Source of the DNA: Clostridiales bacterium
Lineage (GTDB): Bacteria > Bacillota > Clostridia > Oscillospirales > Oscillospiraceae
DNA: 63,842 nt
Direction: 5' to 3'
Assembly: GCA_021202515.1 (NCBI GenBank)
Contig: JAJQCW010000003.1
Span: 1-63,842 of the forward strand
Below the pieces are notes generated by a model. That model saw only the letters and a program-made list of their open reading frames with translations. It searched no databases and was not told where the DNA came from. The first letter of the stretch is position 1, and each line of letters opens with the position of its first letter. The position numbers were made by a program, and so were the translations under genes. Positions 14,259 to 21,684 of the stretch are shown one piece after another.

Positions 14259-14970
14259 CTGTGTCGCCGTCTTGTTCCAGCCGTTCCCGATGAACCACCG
14301 CCCCCTCCACCGCATGAACCCCATGCAGCCCGTAAAAGTCCGTCCGGTCGTCCAGGAACTGTCTCAGCGCCCGGTTGACTTTGGGCCTTCTCAGGGTTTT
14401 AAGCGCCTGGTTCTCCACTCTGCGAACGGCGTTAGCGTCCACGCCCAGGGTGTCCGCTGTGGCCTGGTAGGTCTGGCCCCGGAGGTAGCGGGACCGGATC
14501 ACCGCCTGTTCTGCCTCTGTCAGCGTGTCCAGCAGCGCATCAACAGCGCCTTGAAGCTGTTCCAGGTACACCCGCCGCTCTGCGTCTGCTATCAAATCAG
14601 GCCCCGGCACCGCATCGGCCAGGGTGTCCCCCTCCGGGTCGTCCCACGATAGGGGAGTGTCCAGGCTGGCCGCGTTCTGGAGCGGGTCCCGCTTGGAGGT
14701 ACGCACCCCCAGCGCCTCGGAGAAGGCCGTTTTCAGGTACAGGCCATACCAGGTGATAAACTTCCCCCGTTCCGGCTGGTAGGTCTCACAGGCCCCGTAC
14801 AGGGCAAGGAATCCGCTCTGTACAAGGTCTTGCGCGTCGTCCAGCCGCTCCCATGCTCTGGCCCATCGGCCCGCCTCTTTCCAGACAAACCGCTCCACCG
14901 CCTCCCACAGAGGCAGCAGCGCCTCCCCGTTTCCCCGCTGGACCTCCAGCGCTAAATCCTCGTTTGACAT
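14251..14970 (-). CDS. Sigma-70 family RNA polymerase sigma factor
   Basis: A 239-residue protein with an apparent sigma region 2 (DAQDLVQSGFLALYGACETY and an ITWYGLYLKTAF segment) and region 4 helix-turn-helix (EAEQAVIRSRYLRGQTY then ATADTLGVDANAVRRVENQ). It probably redirects RNA polymerase to element promoters, a common device in phage and ICE late control. The start at 14970 has GGGGAGGG eight bases upstream; the longer ORF upstream runs through the frameshifted small gene and is not used. It stands between that broken gene and antisense RNA 3. Confidence 0.8.
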   Translation of the reverse strand: MSNEDLALEVQRGNGEALLPLWEAVERFVWKEAGRWARAWERLDDAQDLVQSGFLALYGACETYQPERGKFITWYGLYLKTAFSEALGVRTSKRDPLQNAASLDTPLSWDDPEGDTLADAVPGPDLIADAERRVYLEQLQGAVDALLDTLTEAEQAVIRSRYLRGQTYQATADTLGVDANAVRRVENQALKTLRRPKVNRALRQFLDDRTDFYGLHGVHAVEGAVVHRERLEQDGDTEK

Positions 14971-15062
14971 TGCCAAACCCTCCCCGACATGGTAGAATAA
15001 AGCAACGATTGACCGTATACCATGCCGGGAAAGGGCGCTGTCCAGAGTGGGCGGCGCTTTTT

Positions 15063-15271
15063 TCAGTCCTCCCGGTCCGCCAAACTCGCGTTGATACTGT
15101 CCAGTTGATACTGTCCAACTGCACCAGCAGATCATCCAGGGCTTGCACTGCGCACCGGCAGCCACTCCACCAAGCGCACACTTCACCAAAACAGTGAACG
15201 TAATTCGTGTTGCTCCCAAAGTGGGACATCAGCGGGCAGATGGGCAGCTTTTCCGTTTCTTCATTGTGCAT
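15063..15271 (-). pseudogene. Frameshifted small Cys-rich phage protein
   Basis: The gene starts at 15271 after GGAAAGGAAGG and encodes MHNEETEKLPICPLMSH, then VHCFGEVCAWWSGCRC, a Cys-rich (probably zinc-binding) phage-type protein. A 14-bp tandem duplication at 15090-15117 (GTTGATACTGTCCA twice) shifts the frame. Removing one copy restores an ORF ending LDSINASLADRED and a stop at 15063. As it stands translation would run on to 14786 in the wrong frame, over the sigma-factor start. The duplication is perfect, so it is recent or a sequencing/assembly artefact. Confidence 0.65.
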
Positions 15272-15343
15272 GGAATCCTTCCTTTCTCCACAGGAGCGGG
15301 CGGGCCGCTCCGCTTGCTCAAAATACCTGACTTAGTTTCTCTG

Positions 15344-15444
15344 GGGTTGCGGTAGGGTTGCGATTCAGGACAAACTTTTTAGAAATCAAAAATTGAATTT
15401 TCTTATAGGAAAGTTTGTTTTTAGCCGCAACCCATCCGCAACCC
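15344..15444. other. Candidate P4-type replication origin (iteron dyad)
   Basis: Two copies of GGGTTGCG(G) at 15344-15362, 2 bp apart, face two copies of CCGCAACCC at 15425-15444, also 2 bp apart. Between them is an AT-rich segment holding a second dyad, ACAAACTTT...AAAGTTTGT (15370-15418). The block lies 10 bp beyond the stop of the P4-type primase-helicase gene, as the origin lies close to the alpha gene in phage P4. The repeats are direct observation; origin function is inferred. Confidence 0.6.
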
Positions 15445-15453
15445 GTCATTCAA

Positions 15454-17961
15454 TCAGGCGGAATAGTGGGAATTTCCCCCGTAATAGGGGAGATTTTCGC
15501 ACCTTGCAGCGGGGTCTAATTTTACCCCCATCCAATACTTCTTGCCCTTTGGGGTGGTTCTGCGGAACCCAGCAGCCTCCATCGCGGCGTTGAACTCGGT
15601 AGCCCTCCGGGGAAATTCCCCGTTACCTTCGGCCCACTCCCGATAAACCTTGAAAAGTTCACTGGCGGGAACTCTCATCTGTGGGTTTTGCTTGTCTACG
15701 ATACACCGCTCGGCCAGGAAGTTGTTGAGCCAGTCCTCCCGCTCCCGGTATGCCTCGGTAGCCTCCGCCACCGCATCGGGGATGTCCAGCCGGAACCCGT
15801 TACGGACGAACCGCACCGCGCCCTCAATGGCCCAGGCCAAAATCGCGCCTCCGGCCTGCGTTGCCAGCACATCGGCGTAATTCTGCACCCCGCTCCCGGC
15901 GGGGATCACCGCCTGAAAGGGGACCACCAGCAGCCGCCGCCAGGTGCCGTTGTCGGTGCTGCCCACGCGGGGCAGGTGGTTGGTGAACAGCACCAGAGTG
16001 TGGGTCTGCTTCACGGTTTCCGGCTGGTGGTACTTTTCCTCAATCACCAGGGTGTCGGTGCTGGCCAGCTTTTTCAGCGTCGCCACGGAGAGCCGCTGGT
16101 GTTCCTCCAGCTCCCCGGTGACAACCAGGCGTTTCCCCCGGAGGCTTGCCAGGGACGCGCCCCGGTTTTGCCGCTCGGTGGTCAACACCTGAATGTCAAT
16201 GCTGCCGGAGTAGTCCCCCAGCACCCGGCCCAGGGCGTTAAAGAAGGTCGATTTGCCGTTGCGCCCGCCGCCGTAAGCGATGACGATTCCCTCCTGATAC
16301 ACCGCGCCGATAAGGGCCATCCCCGCCACAGCCTGGAGGAACCGGGCCACGTTGATGTCGTTTTGCGTGACGGTGCGGAGGAAGTCTTGCCACTGTTCCG
16401 CGCCCTGGTTGCCGGGGCTGGCCTCGGTGATCTGACTGCAATGGGCCTCTCGCTCATGGGGCCGGAGCCGCCCGTCTGTCAGGTTGACGATACCCGCCGG
16501 GGTGTTCAGGTCGAAGGGGTTCGCGTCCAGCTTGTCCGCCGGGAGTACCAGCGCGGGCCGGGCCAGCTCCAGCATATTTTTCAGCCGGGCAGCACCCCGG
16601 AGGTTTTTGGCGTGTTTCAGGTAAGCCGCCGCCTTTTTCGCCTCCGCTTTCGCGTCCTCAAACCGGGCCTTGTCCCCGTCGTCGCCGCTCTCGTTCCACT
16701 GGGCCTGAGCGTCCGCCTGGGCTGCCAGGGCCTCCCGGTTGCGCCGCCCCGCGTCTTTCAGCATCCGCTCCGACAGCTCGATAGCCCAGGTCAGGGCCTT
16801 GTGGTCGCTGCGTTCCCACCGCTGGCCATTCCACCACAGCCAACCCAGCGCGTCAACGTAGATCAGGCGGCCCCGGTAGTGGGCGACGAACACCTCCGCG
16901 TTGCCCGCGTCGGAGAGGTCGGGAGGTTTGACCGGCGGCCCGTCCTCTGGGATGTCCCGTTTTGGAGCGGGGGGAAGGTCGCTTTGAACGCTTTCCATTT
17001 TGGAAACAGTTCGTTTTACCGGCCCCGGAGCGGGGGAGAAGCTGCCCCGCGGCTCATAGACCTGGTTGCAGCCTTCAATGGCCTTTTGGATGGTAATGGC
17101 TCCGTAAGTGGTGCCAGCCTGTCGCCGGTCCCACTTCTCCCGCATCAAACCGGAGCGGCGAAAAAGAGTATCCATCCGGGCCGCGTCCCGGCCAGTCCAG
17201 AAGGCCAGCAGATTGCAGAGGGCCAAATCCGCCTCCGAATCGGAGCGGAACCCGGACTTGTCCCCGCTCCACAGGGCAGAGAACCGCGCCCCGTTTTTGG
17301 CGTTTCGCGCCCGGCGCAGCAGGGCCTCATCGTCCAGCGGGTCAGCGGGGCCAGCGGGGACCGGCGGTGGAGGGGGTAACGAACCGTTACCCTTACTCCG
17401 CACCATGTACCGCTCTGCGATCTCCAATACGGCGGCGCTCCGTTCCTCCACGGGCAGGTCGAAGGGCCAGGCCGCCCCGGTAAAGGTCATGTACCGGTTC
17501 GTCTGCCCCGCTATGTAGACCTCAACGCCGTTTTCCGGGTTTTTCAGGTAGAAACGGGCCTTGTCCCATTGCAGCCCAGGGGCGCGGAACAGGATATGAA
17601 CCCCGGTGCCAGAGGGGGAAATCTCCGTATAGCTGGCCATCCGGTCAATGATGTCCATTGCCAGGTCGGAGGGCACCAGCGCGCCGCCCTCCCCTGTGGT
17701 CAAACAGTGGTCGATGTCGATTGCACACAGGGCGTCGAACAGGCCCAGCCCCAGCCCGGTATAGCCCCGGTTCACCAGGGCGTTACAGGCGGAGGGGTAG
17801 TCGGTGAAGGTGTTGGGGTCGTTGCTTTTGGCTCCGCCGCCGGTGCGGGGGTTGATGGGGACTTTCGTTGGTCGCCCGGCCCGCTCCTGGAGCTGCCAGC
17901 AGCACCACCGGGCCGCCTCCAGCCCGGCGGGGAGGGTTGGTGTCGTGGGTGTTTGGGTCAT
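15454..17961 (-). CDS. P4-type primase-helicase (AEP-like primase plus D5/SF3 helicase)
   Basis: An 835-residue replication protein. The N-terminal ~200 residues look like a bifunctional primase/polymerase domain, with the acidic motif CAIDIDHC and the following TEISPSGTGVHI. A middle linker is rich in Pro. The C-terminal ~400 residues have the D5/P4 helicase organisation, with Walker A GGGRNGKSTFFNAL and downstream motifs GKRLVVTGELEE and LFTNHLPRV. Such proteins melt the origin, prime and unwind in P4-like satellites and integrative elements. The start at 17961 has GAGG upstream; the ORF begins 32 codons earlier. Two small genes and an antisense RNA candidate precede it in its operon. Confidence 0.9.
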   Translation of the reverse strand: MTQTPTTPTLPAGLEAARWCCWQLQERAGRPTKVPINPRTGGGAKSNDPNTFTDYPSACNALVNRGYTGLGLGLFDALCAIDIDHCLTTGEGGALVPSDLAMDIIDRMASYTEISPSGTGVHILFRAPGLQWDKARFYLKNPENGVEVYIAGQTNRYMTFTGAAWPFDLPVEERSAAVLEIAERYMVRSKGNGSLPPPPPVPAGPADPLDDEALLRRARNAKNGARFSALWSGDKSGFRSDSEADLALCNLLAFWTGRDAARMDTLFRRSGLMREKWDRRQAGTTYGAITIQKAIEGCNQVYEPRGSFSPAPGPVKRTVSKMESVQSDLPPAPKRDIPEDGPPVKPPDLSDAGNAEVFVAHYRGRLIYVDALGWLWWNGQRWERSDHKALTWAIELSERMLKDAGRRNREALAAQADAQAQWNESGDDGDKARFEDAKAEAKKAAAYLKHAKNLRGAARLKNMLELARPALVLPADKLDANPFDLNTPAGIVNLTDGRLRPHEREAHCSQITEASPGNQGAEQWQDFLRTVTQNDINVARFLQAVAGMALIGAVYQEGIVIAYGGGRNGKSTFFNALGRVLGDYSGSIDIQVLTTERQNRGASLASLRGKRLVVTGELEEHQRLSVATLKKLASTDTLVIEEKYHQPETVKQTHTLVLFTNHLPRVGSTDNGTWRRLLVVPFQAVIPAGSGVQNYADVLATQAGGAILAWAIEGAVRFVRNGFRLDIPDAVAEATEAYREREDWLNNFLAERCIVDKQNPQMRVPASELFKVYREWAEGNGEFPRRATEFNAAMEAAGFRRTTPKGKKYWMGVKLDPAARCENLPYYGGNSHYSA

Positions 17962-18017
17962 AGATACCTCGCTTTCCAGTCGGACAGGGAAGGCCCCGCC
18001 CGGCGTTGGGATTTTGG

Positions 18018-18200
18018 TCAAAGGGCTGCGCCCTCCCGCTCTTTGCGTCCCGCCCATTTGAGGGGGATGACCTTGCCGCTGGTGTCCGTATAGGCAGGAA
18101 CCCCCGCCAACGTCTCCGCCAAATCTGCCAGCCGTTTCAGCCCCAGGGCGTTAAGCCGCTGAATGTTGCGGGCCAACTGTTCCAGTTCAACGGTGTTCAT
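18018..18200 (-). CDS. 60-residue helical protein
   Basis: A small gene with GGGAGG before its ATG, overlapping the preceding gene by ATGA. The product starts MNTVELEQLARNIQRLNALG, is mainly helical, and ends with a basic tail (WAGRKEREG). It lies just ahead of the P4-type primase gene and is probably co-expressed. Function unknown. Confidence 0.6.
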   Translation of the reverse strand: MNTVELEQLARNIQRLNALGLKRLADLAETLAGVPAYTDTSGKVIPLKWAGRKEREGAAL

Positions 18201-18496
18201 TGCTGCACCTCCCGCGTCAACAGGACGCCCAGGCGGAACCCGTTAATAAAGCCCTGTTCCTCATGCGCCCAGCACTGAGCGCCGATTTCGCTGTCCAGCT
18301 CGTTGAGCGCATCCCGCAAGGGCGGGTTTTCGTCCTTCTTCACCATGCCGCACACGGTCAGAAACGCCTCGGAAACGGCCTGATCTGCCGCGTCCACGTT
18401 CTCGGTCTGCCGGTACAGCTTCCCCAGCCCTTCCGCGGGAACGTCGTTGATAGAGGAAGCGGAAATAGCCAGCCGCTCCAGAAGTTCAAATTTCAT
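18197..18496 (-). CDS. 99-residue hypothetical protein of integrative elements
   Basis: A helical protein starting MKFELLERLAISASSIND and ending INGFRLGVLLTREVQQ. I recall similar short proteins in clostridial integrative elements next to primase genes, but no function. Its leader is crossed by antisense RNA 2, whose promoter lies over the ribosome-site region (AAAGGA). Its stop overlaps the next start, so translation is coupled down toward the primase. Confidence 0.6.
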   Translation of the reverse strand: MKFELLERLAISASSINDVPAEGLGKLYRQTENVDAADQAVSEAFLTVCGMVKKDENPPLRDALNELDSEIGAQCWAHEEQGFINGFRLGVLLTREVQQ

Positions 18497-18514
18497 CTTT
18501 TTAACAATCCTTTC

Positions 18515-18543
18515 TTGACGTGCGGGGCGATTTGCGGTAAACT
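18515..18543 (+). promoter_or_regulatory. Promoter of antisense RNA 2
   Basis: TTGACG (18515-18520), 17-base spacer and TAAACT (18538-18543). The block CCTTTCTTGACGTGCGG here (18509-18525) matches 7438-7454 with one change, so the promoter is shared with antisense RNA 1. Confidence 0.65.
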
Positions 18544-18550
18544 AAACACA

Positions 18551-18624
18551 AATCAGCCCTCTATGGTTGGTTTGTGCAAGCCTCTCTGTGTGCCGTGGTC
18601 GTGGTCAGCACAGGGGGGCTTTTT
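18551..18624 (+). ncRNA. Candidate countertranscribed antisense RNA 2 (primase operon)
   Basis: A ~74-nt RNA is predicted, ending in a terminator stem TGTGC/GCACA plus GCC/GGC (18580-18619) and TTTTT. Its loop carries GTGGTCGTGG (18595-18604), identical to a 10-base motif in antisense RNA 1. It is antisense to the leader of the 18496 gene and to the last 20 bases of the excisionase gene. In phage P4 a ~70-nt RNA controls the primase operon; the analogy is functional, not a homology claim. Confidence 0.55.
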
Positions 18625-18793
18625 CTTCTGCCTGACGTGCCAGCCAGTCCAGCAGCTCCCGGCGGGGGATGACCCACCGGCTCCCCAGCTGAAAGGCGGG
18701 GAAGTCCGCCCGCTTCACCAGCCGGTAGGCGTTGGTCTCGCAGATGTCCAGCTCACGGGCCAGCTCTGCCACAGACAGCGTTGCTTTCTCCAT
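18605..18793 (-). CDS. Excisionase-type MerR/HTH_17 DNA-binding protein
   Basis: A 62-residue protein made of one winged helix-turn-helix: LSVAELARELDICETNAYRL, then VKRADFPAFQLGSRWVIPRR, ending in a short helix. This is the classic excisionase-family pattern (Tn916 Xis-like), which bends attachment-site DNA and steers the integrase toward excision. Ribosome site GGAGG lies nine bases before the ATG. It sits 1.4 kb from the integrase gene on the opposite strand, in the early operon under the Cro-like regulator. Confidence 0.85.
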   Translation of the reverse strand: MEKATLSVAELARELDICETNAYRLVKRADFPAFQLGSRWVIPRRELLDWLARQAEEKAPLC

Positions 18794-18918
18794 TCGTTCT
18801 CACCTCCGTTCCCTCTGGAGTGTCGGGCCGTTTTGGAGCGGGGGCCGCTCCGGGGTATAACTGCCCTTCCCGGTTTGGTCAGGGCGTTTTAGCCCCCCGC
18901 GCCGGGGCCTCTGGCGGC

Positions 18919-19203
18919 TCAGAACTCGCGCTTAGCCCGCATCTTGTCCAGCGCTGCCCGCGCCGCCGCTTTCTGCGCCTCACTTGCCACACGGGGCGGG
19001 GTGAGCTTCACCCACTGCTTGGGTACGGTGTACTCCACCGCGCCGCTGGGGAAGTCCCGGCTCTTGTGGCAATCCTCTGGCCGCTCGTTTGCCAGCGCCT
19101 CCAGCCTGCGCCGCAAGGCCCGGTTGTGGGTGTAGACGTTGGCCGTGGCCTCCGCCTCATTGTAGGTGATAATGGTTTCCTGTTCCTGCTTGGTCAGGGT
19201 CAT
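18919..19203 (-). CDS. Conserved hypothetical protein of integrative elements
   Basis: A 94-residue charged protein starting MTLTKQEQETIITYNEAEAT. It is helical in the first half and ends with a basic AARAALDKMRAKREF segment. The ATG overlaps the stop of the upstream Cro-like regulator and has GGAGG upstream, so a longer ORF to 19248 is not favoured. I recognise it only as a type often found between a Cro-like gene and xis; no function is known to me. Confidence 0.6.
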   Translation of the reverse strand: MTLTKQEQETIITYNEAEATANVYTHNRALRRRLEALANERPEDCHKSRDFPSGAVEYTVPKQWVKLTPPRVASEAQKAAARAALDKMRAKREF

Positions 19204-19421
19204 GGGGTGTCCTCCTTTGTACGGGTCAGGATGTCCCCGACGCCACACCCGAAATACTGACAGAGCTTGTTCAAGGTCTCAAAAGAGACCGCCCGGCTCG
19301 TGCCGTAGTAAAGATGGGTCAGCGTCGTGCGGGAAATCCCGGTTGCTCTGGCCACGTCGCTGATTTTCTTTCGGCGTTCGCCCAGCAGCGCGGCAAACCT
19401 GCTTGTCACTTCCATTTGCAT
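19200..19421 (-). CDS. Cro/CI-type XRE regulator
   Basis: A 73-residue single-domain XRE helix-turn-helix protein: RFAALLGERRKKISDVARAT then GISRTTLTHLYYG. Small size without a C-terminal domain fits a Cro-like or YdaS-like repressor. It opens the minus-strand operon (Cro-like, 94-residue protein, xis and onward) and is divergent from the larger XRE protein at 19574. Together they form a lysogeny-style switch controlling excision and replication genes. Confidence 0.85.
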   Translation of the reverse strand: MQMEVTSRFAALLGERRKKISDVARATGISRTTLTHLYYGTSRAVSFETLNKLCQYFGCGVGDILTRTKEDTP

Positions 19422-19446
19422 TTTGCTTGTTCACCTCGTTATTTGT

Positions 19447-19548
19447 CCAATAGTCTGAACACTTACAATGAAAGAATACCACAAAGAGGAACAGTTGTCA
19501 ATACATTTTAATCTTGTTGTTGACAAAATGAACAGACTATTGTACAAT
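19447..19548. promoter_or_regulatory. Divergent promoter/operator switch
   Basis: Minus-strand promoter: TTGACA (19501-19496), 17 bases, TATTCT (19478-19473). Plus-strand promoter: TTGACA (19520-19525), 17 bases, TACAAT (19543-19548). The same site occurs twice in opposite orientation: CCAATAGTCTGAAC (19447-19460), just downstream of the minus start site, and GAACAGACTATTGT (about 19530-19543), inside the plus promoter spacer. One repressor could therefore shut both promoters. Confidence 0.75.
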
Positions 19549-19573
19549 AATATTTGTTAGGAGGTGAACACGC

Positions 19574-20137
19574 ATGATTCACTGTAATCTTTCTGTTCTG
19601 TTGGCGGAGCGTCGGTTGAAAATCTCACGGGTTGCCGCCGATACAGGAATTTCAAGAACCACTCTGACCGCGCTGGCCTATAACAACTGCCAGGGAATCC
19701 AAATGAACACGCTCAATTCTCTTTGTATGTACCTGGACATCACGCCGGATCAGTTGCTGTCCTTTGCCCCGGTTGACGTTTCGGTGGAGCGGGTAGCGGG
19801 GACAACGGAAAAGCTGGAGGCACTGTTCTCCGTTCGGGACCGTGTACAGACCCGGCGCTGCACCCTTTACGGGCGTGTGGTCTGCACCACAGAAGGGCAG
19901 GAAGTCAAAAATGTTGTTGTCGATTTGAAGCACGGGGCAGACGATTTTGACGGCTTTGCGGGGCTGTATGTAGCGCTCCGTGATTTGCCGCATATCTTTA
20001 TCAGCGACATCGAAACGGCGCTGTTCAAGCAGATAATGGCGACTGTCCTGGAGGAATACGCGCCCGTCGGGAAGCGGATAGAGACCGGGTTTCGAGTTGT
20101 TTGGCCCACCAATGACGAAGGGCAAGACACCGACTGA
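19574..20137 (+). CDS. XRE-family repressor with C-terminal domain (CI-like)
   Basis: A 187-residue protein. Residues ~8-60 are an XRE helix-turn-helix very like that of the divergent Cro-like protein (RLKISRVAADTGISRTTLTA). The remaining ~125 residues form an unrecognised domain that may sense a signal or dimerise. It has a perfect ribosome site (GGAGGTGAACACGC) and its own consensus promoter. It probably holds the island silent. No protease (LexA-type Ser/Lys) motif is evident, so induction may need an anti-repressor or ligand. Confidence 0.8.
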   Translation: MIHCNLSVLLAERRLKISRVAADTGISRTTLTALAYNNCQGIQMNTLNSLCMYLDITPDQLLSFAPVDVSVERVAGTTEKLEALFSVRDRVQTRRCTLYGRVVCTTEGQEVKNVVVDLKHGADDFDGFAGLYVALRDLPHIFISDIETALFKQIMATVLEEYAPVGKRIETGFRVVWPTNDEGQDTD

Positions 20138-20233
20138 GCGGTTCCCGCTCCGGTACTGGTTTTCAGACAATAAAAAATCCCCCGGCGCTGGAGCCGGAGG
20201 GAGCAAAACCAACAGGGGAGGGGAGTGTACAGC

Positions 20234-21445
20234 ATGGCAGGAACGACGAAAAAGGCCGCTTCTGGAGCGGGGTCCATTCGGAAAAAGACCGTCACCCGGA
20301 ACGGGAAGCAATACCAGTTTTGGGAGGCCCGCTTCACCGCCGGGACAGACCCCGGCACCGGCAAGCAGATTCAGCGCAGCATTACCGGCAAGACACAGAA
20401 GGAAGTCCGGGAGAAGCTCCAGGCCGCCACGCTGGAGGTCAGCCGGGGCGACTACTTCCAGCCCTCGAAGATCACCCTCCGCCGGTGGGTGGAGATATGG
20501 CTGGACGAATACACGGGCGACAAGAAATATTTGACCGTCAAGCACTACCGGGCCGCCTGTAATAATCACATCCTTCCCGCCCTGGGCGCGGTGAAGCTGT
20601 CCGCCCTGACAGTGCCGCAGATCCAGGCGTTTTATAATGCCCTCCAGCGGGAGGGGCTGGCCGCTAAGACGGTGCGGAACATCCACGGTATCCTGACAAA
20701 GTGCCTTTCAACAGCGGTACAGGTGGGCTACCTCCGGGACAACCCCGCCCAGCGGGTCACGCTGCCAAAGGTGCAGCGCCGGGAGATCGTCCCCCTGACA
20801 GACGAACAGGTGCGGGCATTCCTCCAGGTTTCCGCCGGGGATGAGTATGAAATTCTTTTGAAGGTCATTCTCTTTACCGGTCTCCGGGAGGCGGAGGCGA
20901 TGGGCCTCACCTGGGACTGTGTGGACTTTACCGCCGGGTCCCTCCGCATCTGTAAGCAGCTCCAGAAGCGCCCGCTCCGGGATGGGGGTTTCACCTTTGC
21001 CCCGCTGAAAAACGACAAGGCCAGAACCATCCACGCGGCGGGCAGCGTCATGGCCCTGTTGGAGCGGCGGAAACGGGAACAGGCCGCCCAGCGCCTCCAG
21101 GCGGGGGAGCTGTGGGAGGCGTGGCGCACCGACAGCGAGCGGGAGACCGCCCTGGTGTTCACCACAGCCACCGGGGGACACCTCAGCCCTCAGACGGTCT
21201 ATAATCACTACAAGAAGCTGGCCGCCCAGATCGGCGCACCAGAGAGCCGGGTCCATGACCTCCGCCACACCTTTGCCGTCCTGTCCCTCCAGAACGGGGA
21301 CGACGTGAAAACCGTCCAGGGAAATCTAGGCCACGCCACCGCCGCCTTCACCCTGGACGTGTACGGCCACGTCTCCCAGCGCATGAAGGACGACAGCGCC
21401 CAGCGCATGGAGCGGTACATACAGGCCGCATCCGCTCCACGGTGA
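20234..21445 (+). CDS. int: Tyrosine integrase, Tn916/phage type
   Basis: A 403-residue integrase that should insert and excise the island at the neighbouring tRNA end. Domains in order: N-terminal arm-type DNA-binding (about residues 12-65), SAM-like core-binding domain (about 75-165), and catalytic domain with Arg in FTGLREAEAMGLTW, HxxR in VHDLRHTFAVL, and His/Tyr in LGHATAAFTLDVYGH. The start at 20234 follows GGGGAGGGG with nine-base spacing; the GTG at 20225 is less likely. It lies ~145 bp inside the attachment site, the normal place, and points toward it. Confidence 0.95.
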   Translation: MAGTTKKAASGAGSIRKKTVTRNGKQYQFWEARFTAGTDPGTGKQIQRSITGKTQKEVREKLQAATLEVSRGDYFQPSKITLRRWVEIWLDEYTGDKKYLTVKHYRAACNNHILPALGAVKLSALTVPQIQAFYNALQREGLAAKTVRNIHGILTKCLSTAVQVGYLRDNPAQRVTLPKVQRREIVPLTDEQVRAFLQVSAGDEYEILLKVILFTGLREAEAMGLTWDCVDFTAGSLRICKQLQKRPLRDGGFTFAPLKNDKARTIHAAGSVMALLERRKREQAAQRLQAGELWEAWRTDSERETALVFTTATGGHLSPQTVYNHYKKLAAQIGAPESRVHDLRHTFAVLSLQNGDDVKTVQGNLGHATAAFTLDVYGHVSQRMKDDSAQRMERYIQAASAPR

Positions 21446-21590
21446 GAAAAGGTTTTTTCCCTTATTGTTTCCCTTACGGGAGCGGGGACAGATAACGACA
21501 GATAACAAATGAAGGCCGAAAAGTGGCTTTTTCCGGGTAGTTTCCGCGTTTGTTGATACTCAATGACGGGGGATAACGAGCGGCGGTAGA

Positions 21591-21614
21591 ATTCGAATCC
21601 TTCTCCCGCTGCCA
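21591..21614 (+). other. attR: 3' end of a tRNA gene
   Basis: The sequence ATTCGAATCC (21591-21600) then TTCTCCCGCTGCCA reads as a T-loop, T-stem 3' strand, acceptor 3' strand, discriminator G and CCA. The 5' strand of the T-stem that should pair with it is absent, so this is only the duplicated tail of a tRNA gene. The tRNA species cannot be fixed from this fragment. The complete gene (attL) should lie left of the window. Confidence 0.8.
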
Positions 21615-21617
21615 TGT

Positions 21618-21655
21618 AAAACCCGGTTTGAAGTTGCTTCAAACCGGGTTTTTGC
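21618..21655 (+). terminator. Terminator after the tRNA fragment
   Basis: A near-perfect stem AAACCCGGTTTGAAG / CTTCAAACCGGGTTT with a 3-base loop, followed by a T-run. It was probably the original terminator of the disrupted tRNA locus and marks the return to host chromosome. Confidence 0.85.
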
Positions 21656-21684
21656 TATTTTTTGCAGGAATGGAGGGGGATGTT

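Noticed and set aside
14786-15271. 161-residue ORF as an intact gene
   Set aside because: Only the first ~58 codons look real; the rest is out of frame after the 14-bp duplication and overlaps the sigma-factor gene.
15688-17379. Long plus-strand ORF opposite the P4-type primase
   Set aside because: Antisense shadow of a GC-rich gene; the minus-strand product has clear domains.
20171-20200. Terminator after the CI-like gene
   Set aside because: The CCCCCGGC/GCCGGAGGG stem has no T-run on the plus strand; too weak to call.
21591-21614. Complete tRNA gene
   Set aside because: Only the 3' end is present; the T-stem 5' strand, anticodon and D arms are missing.
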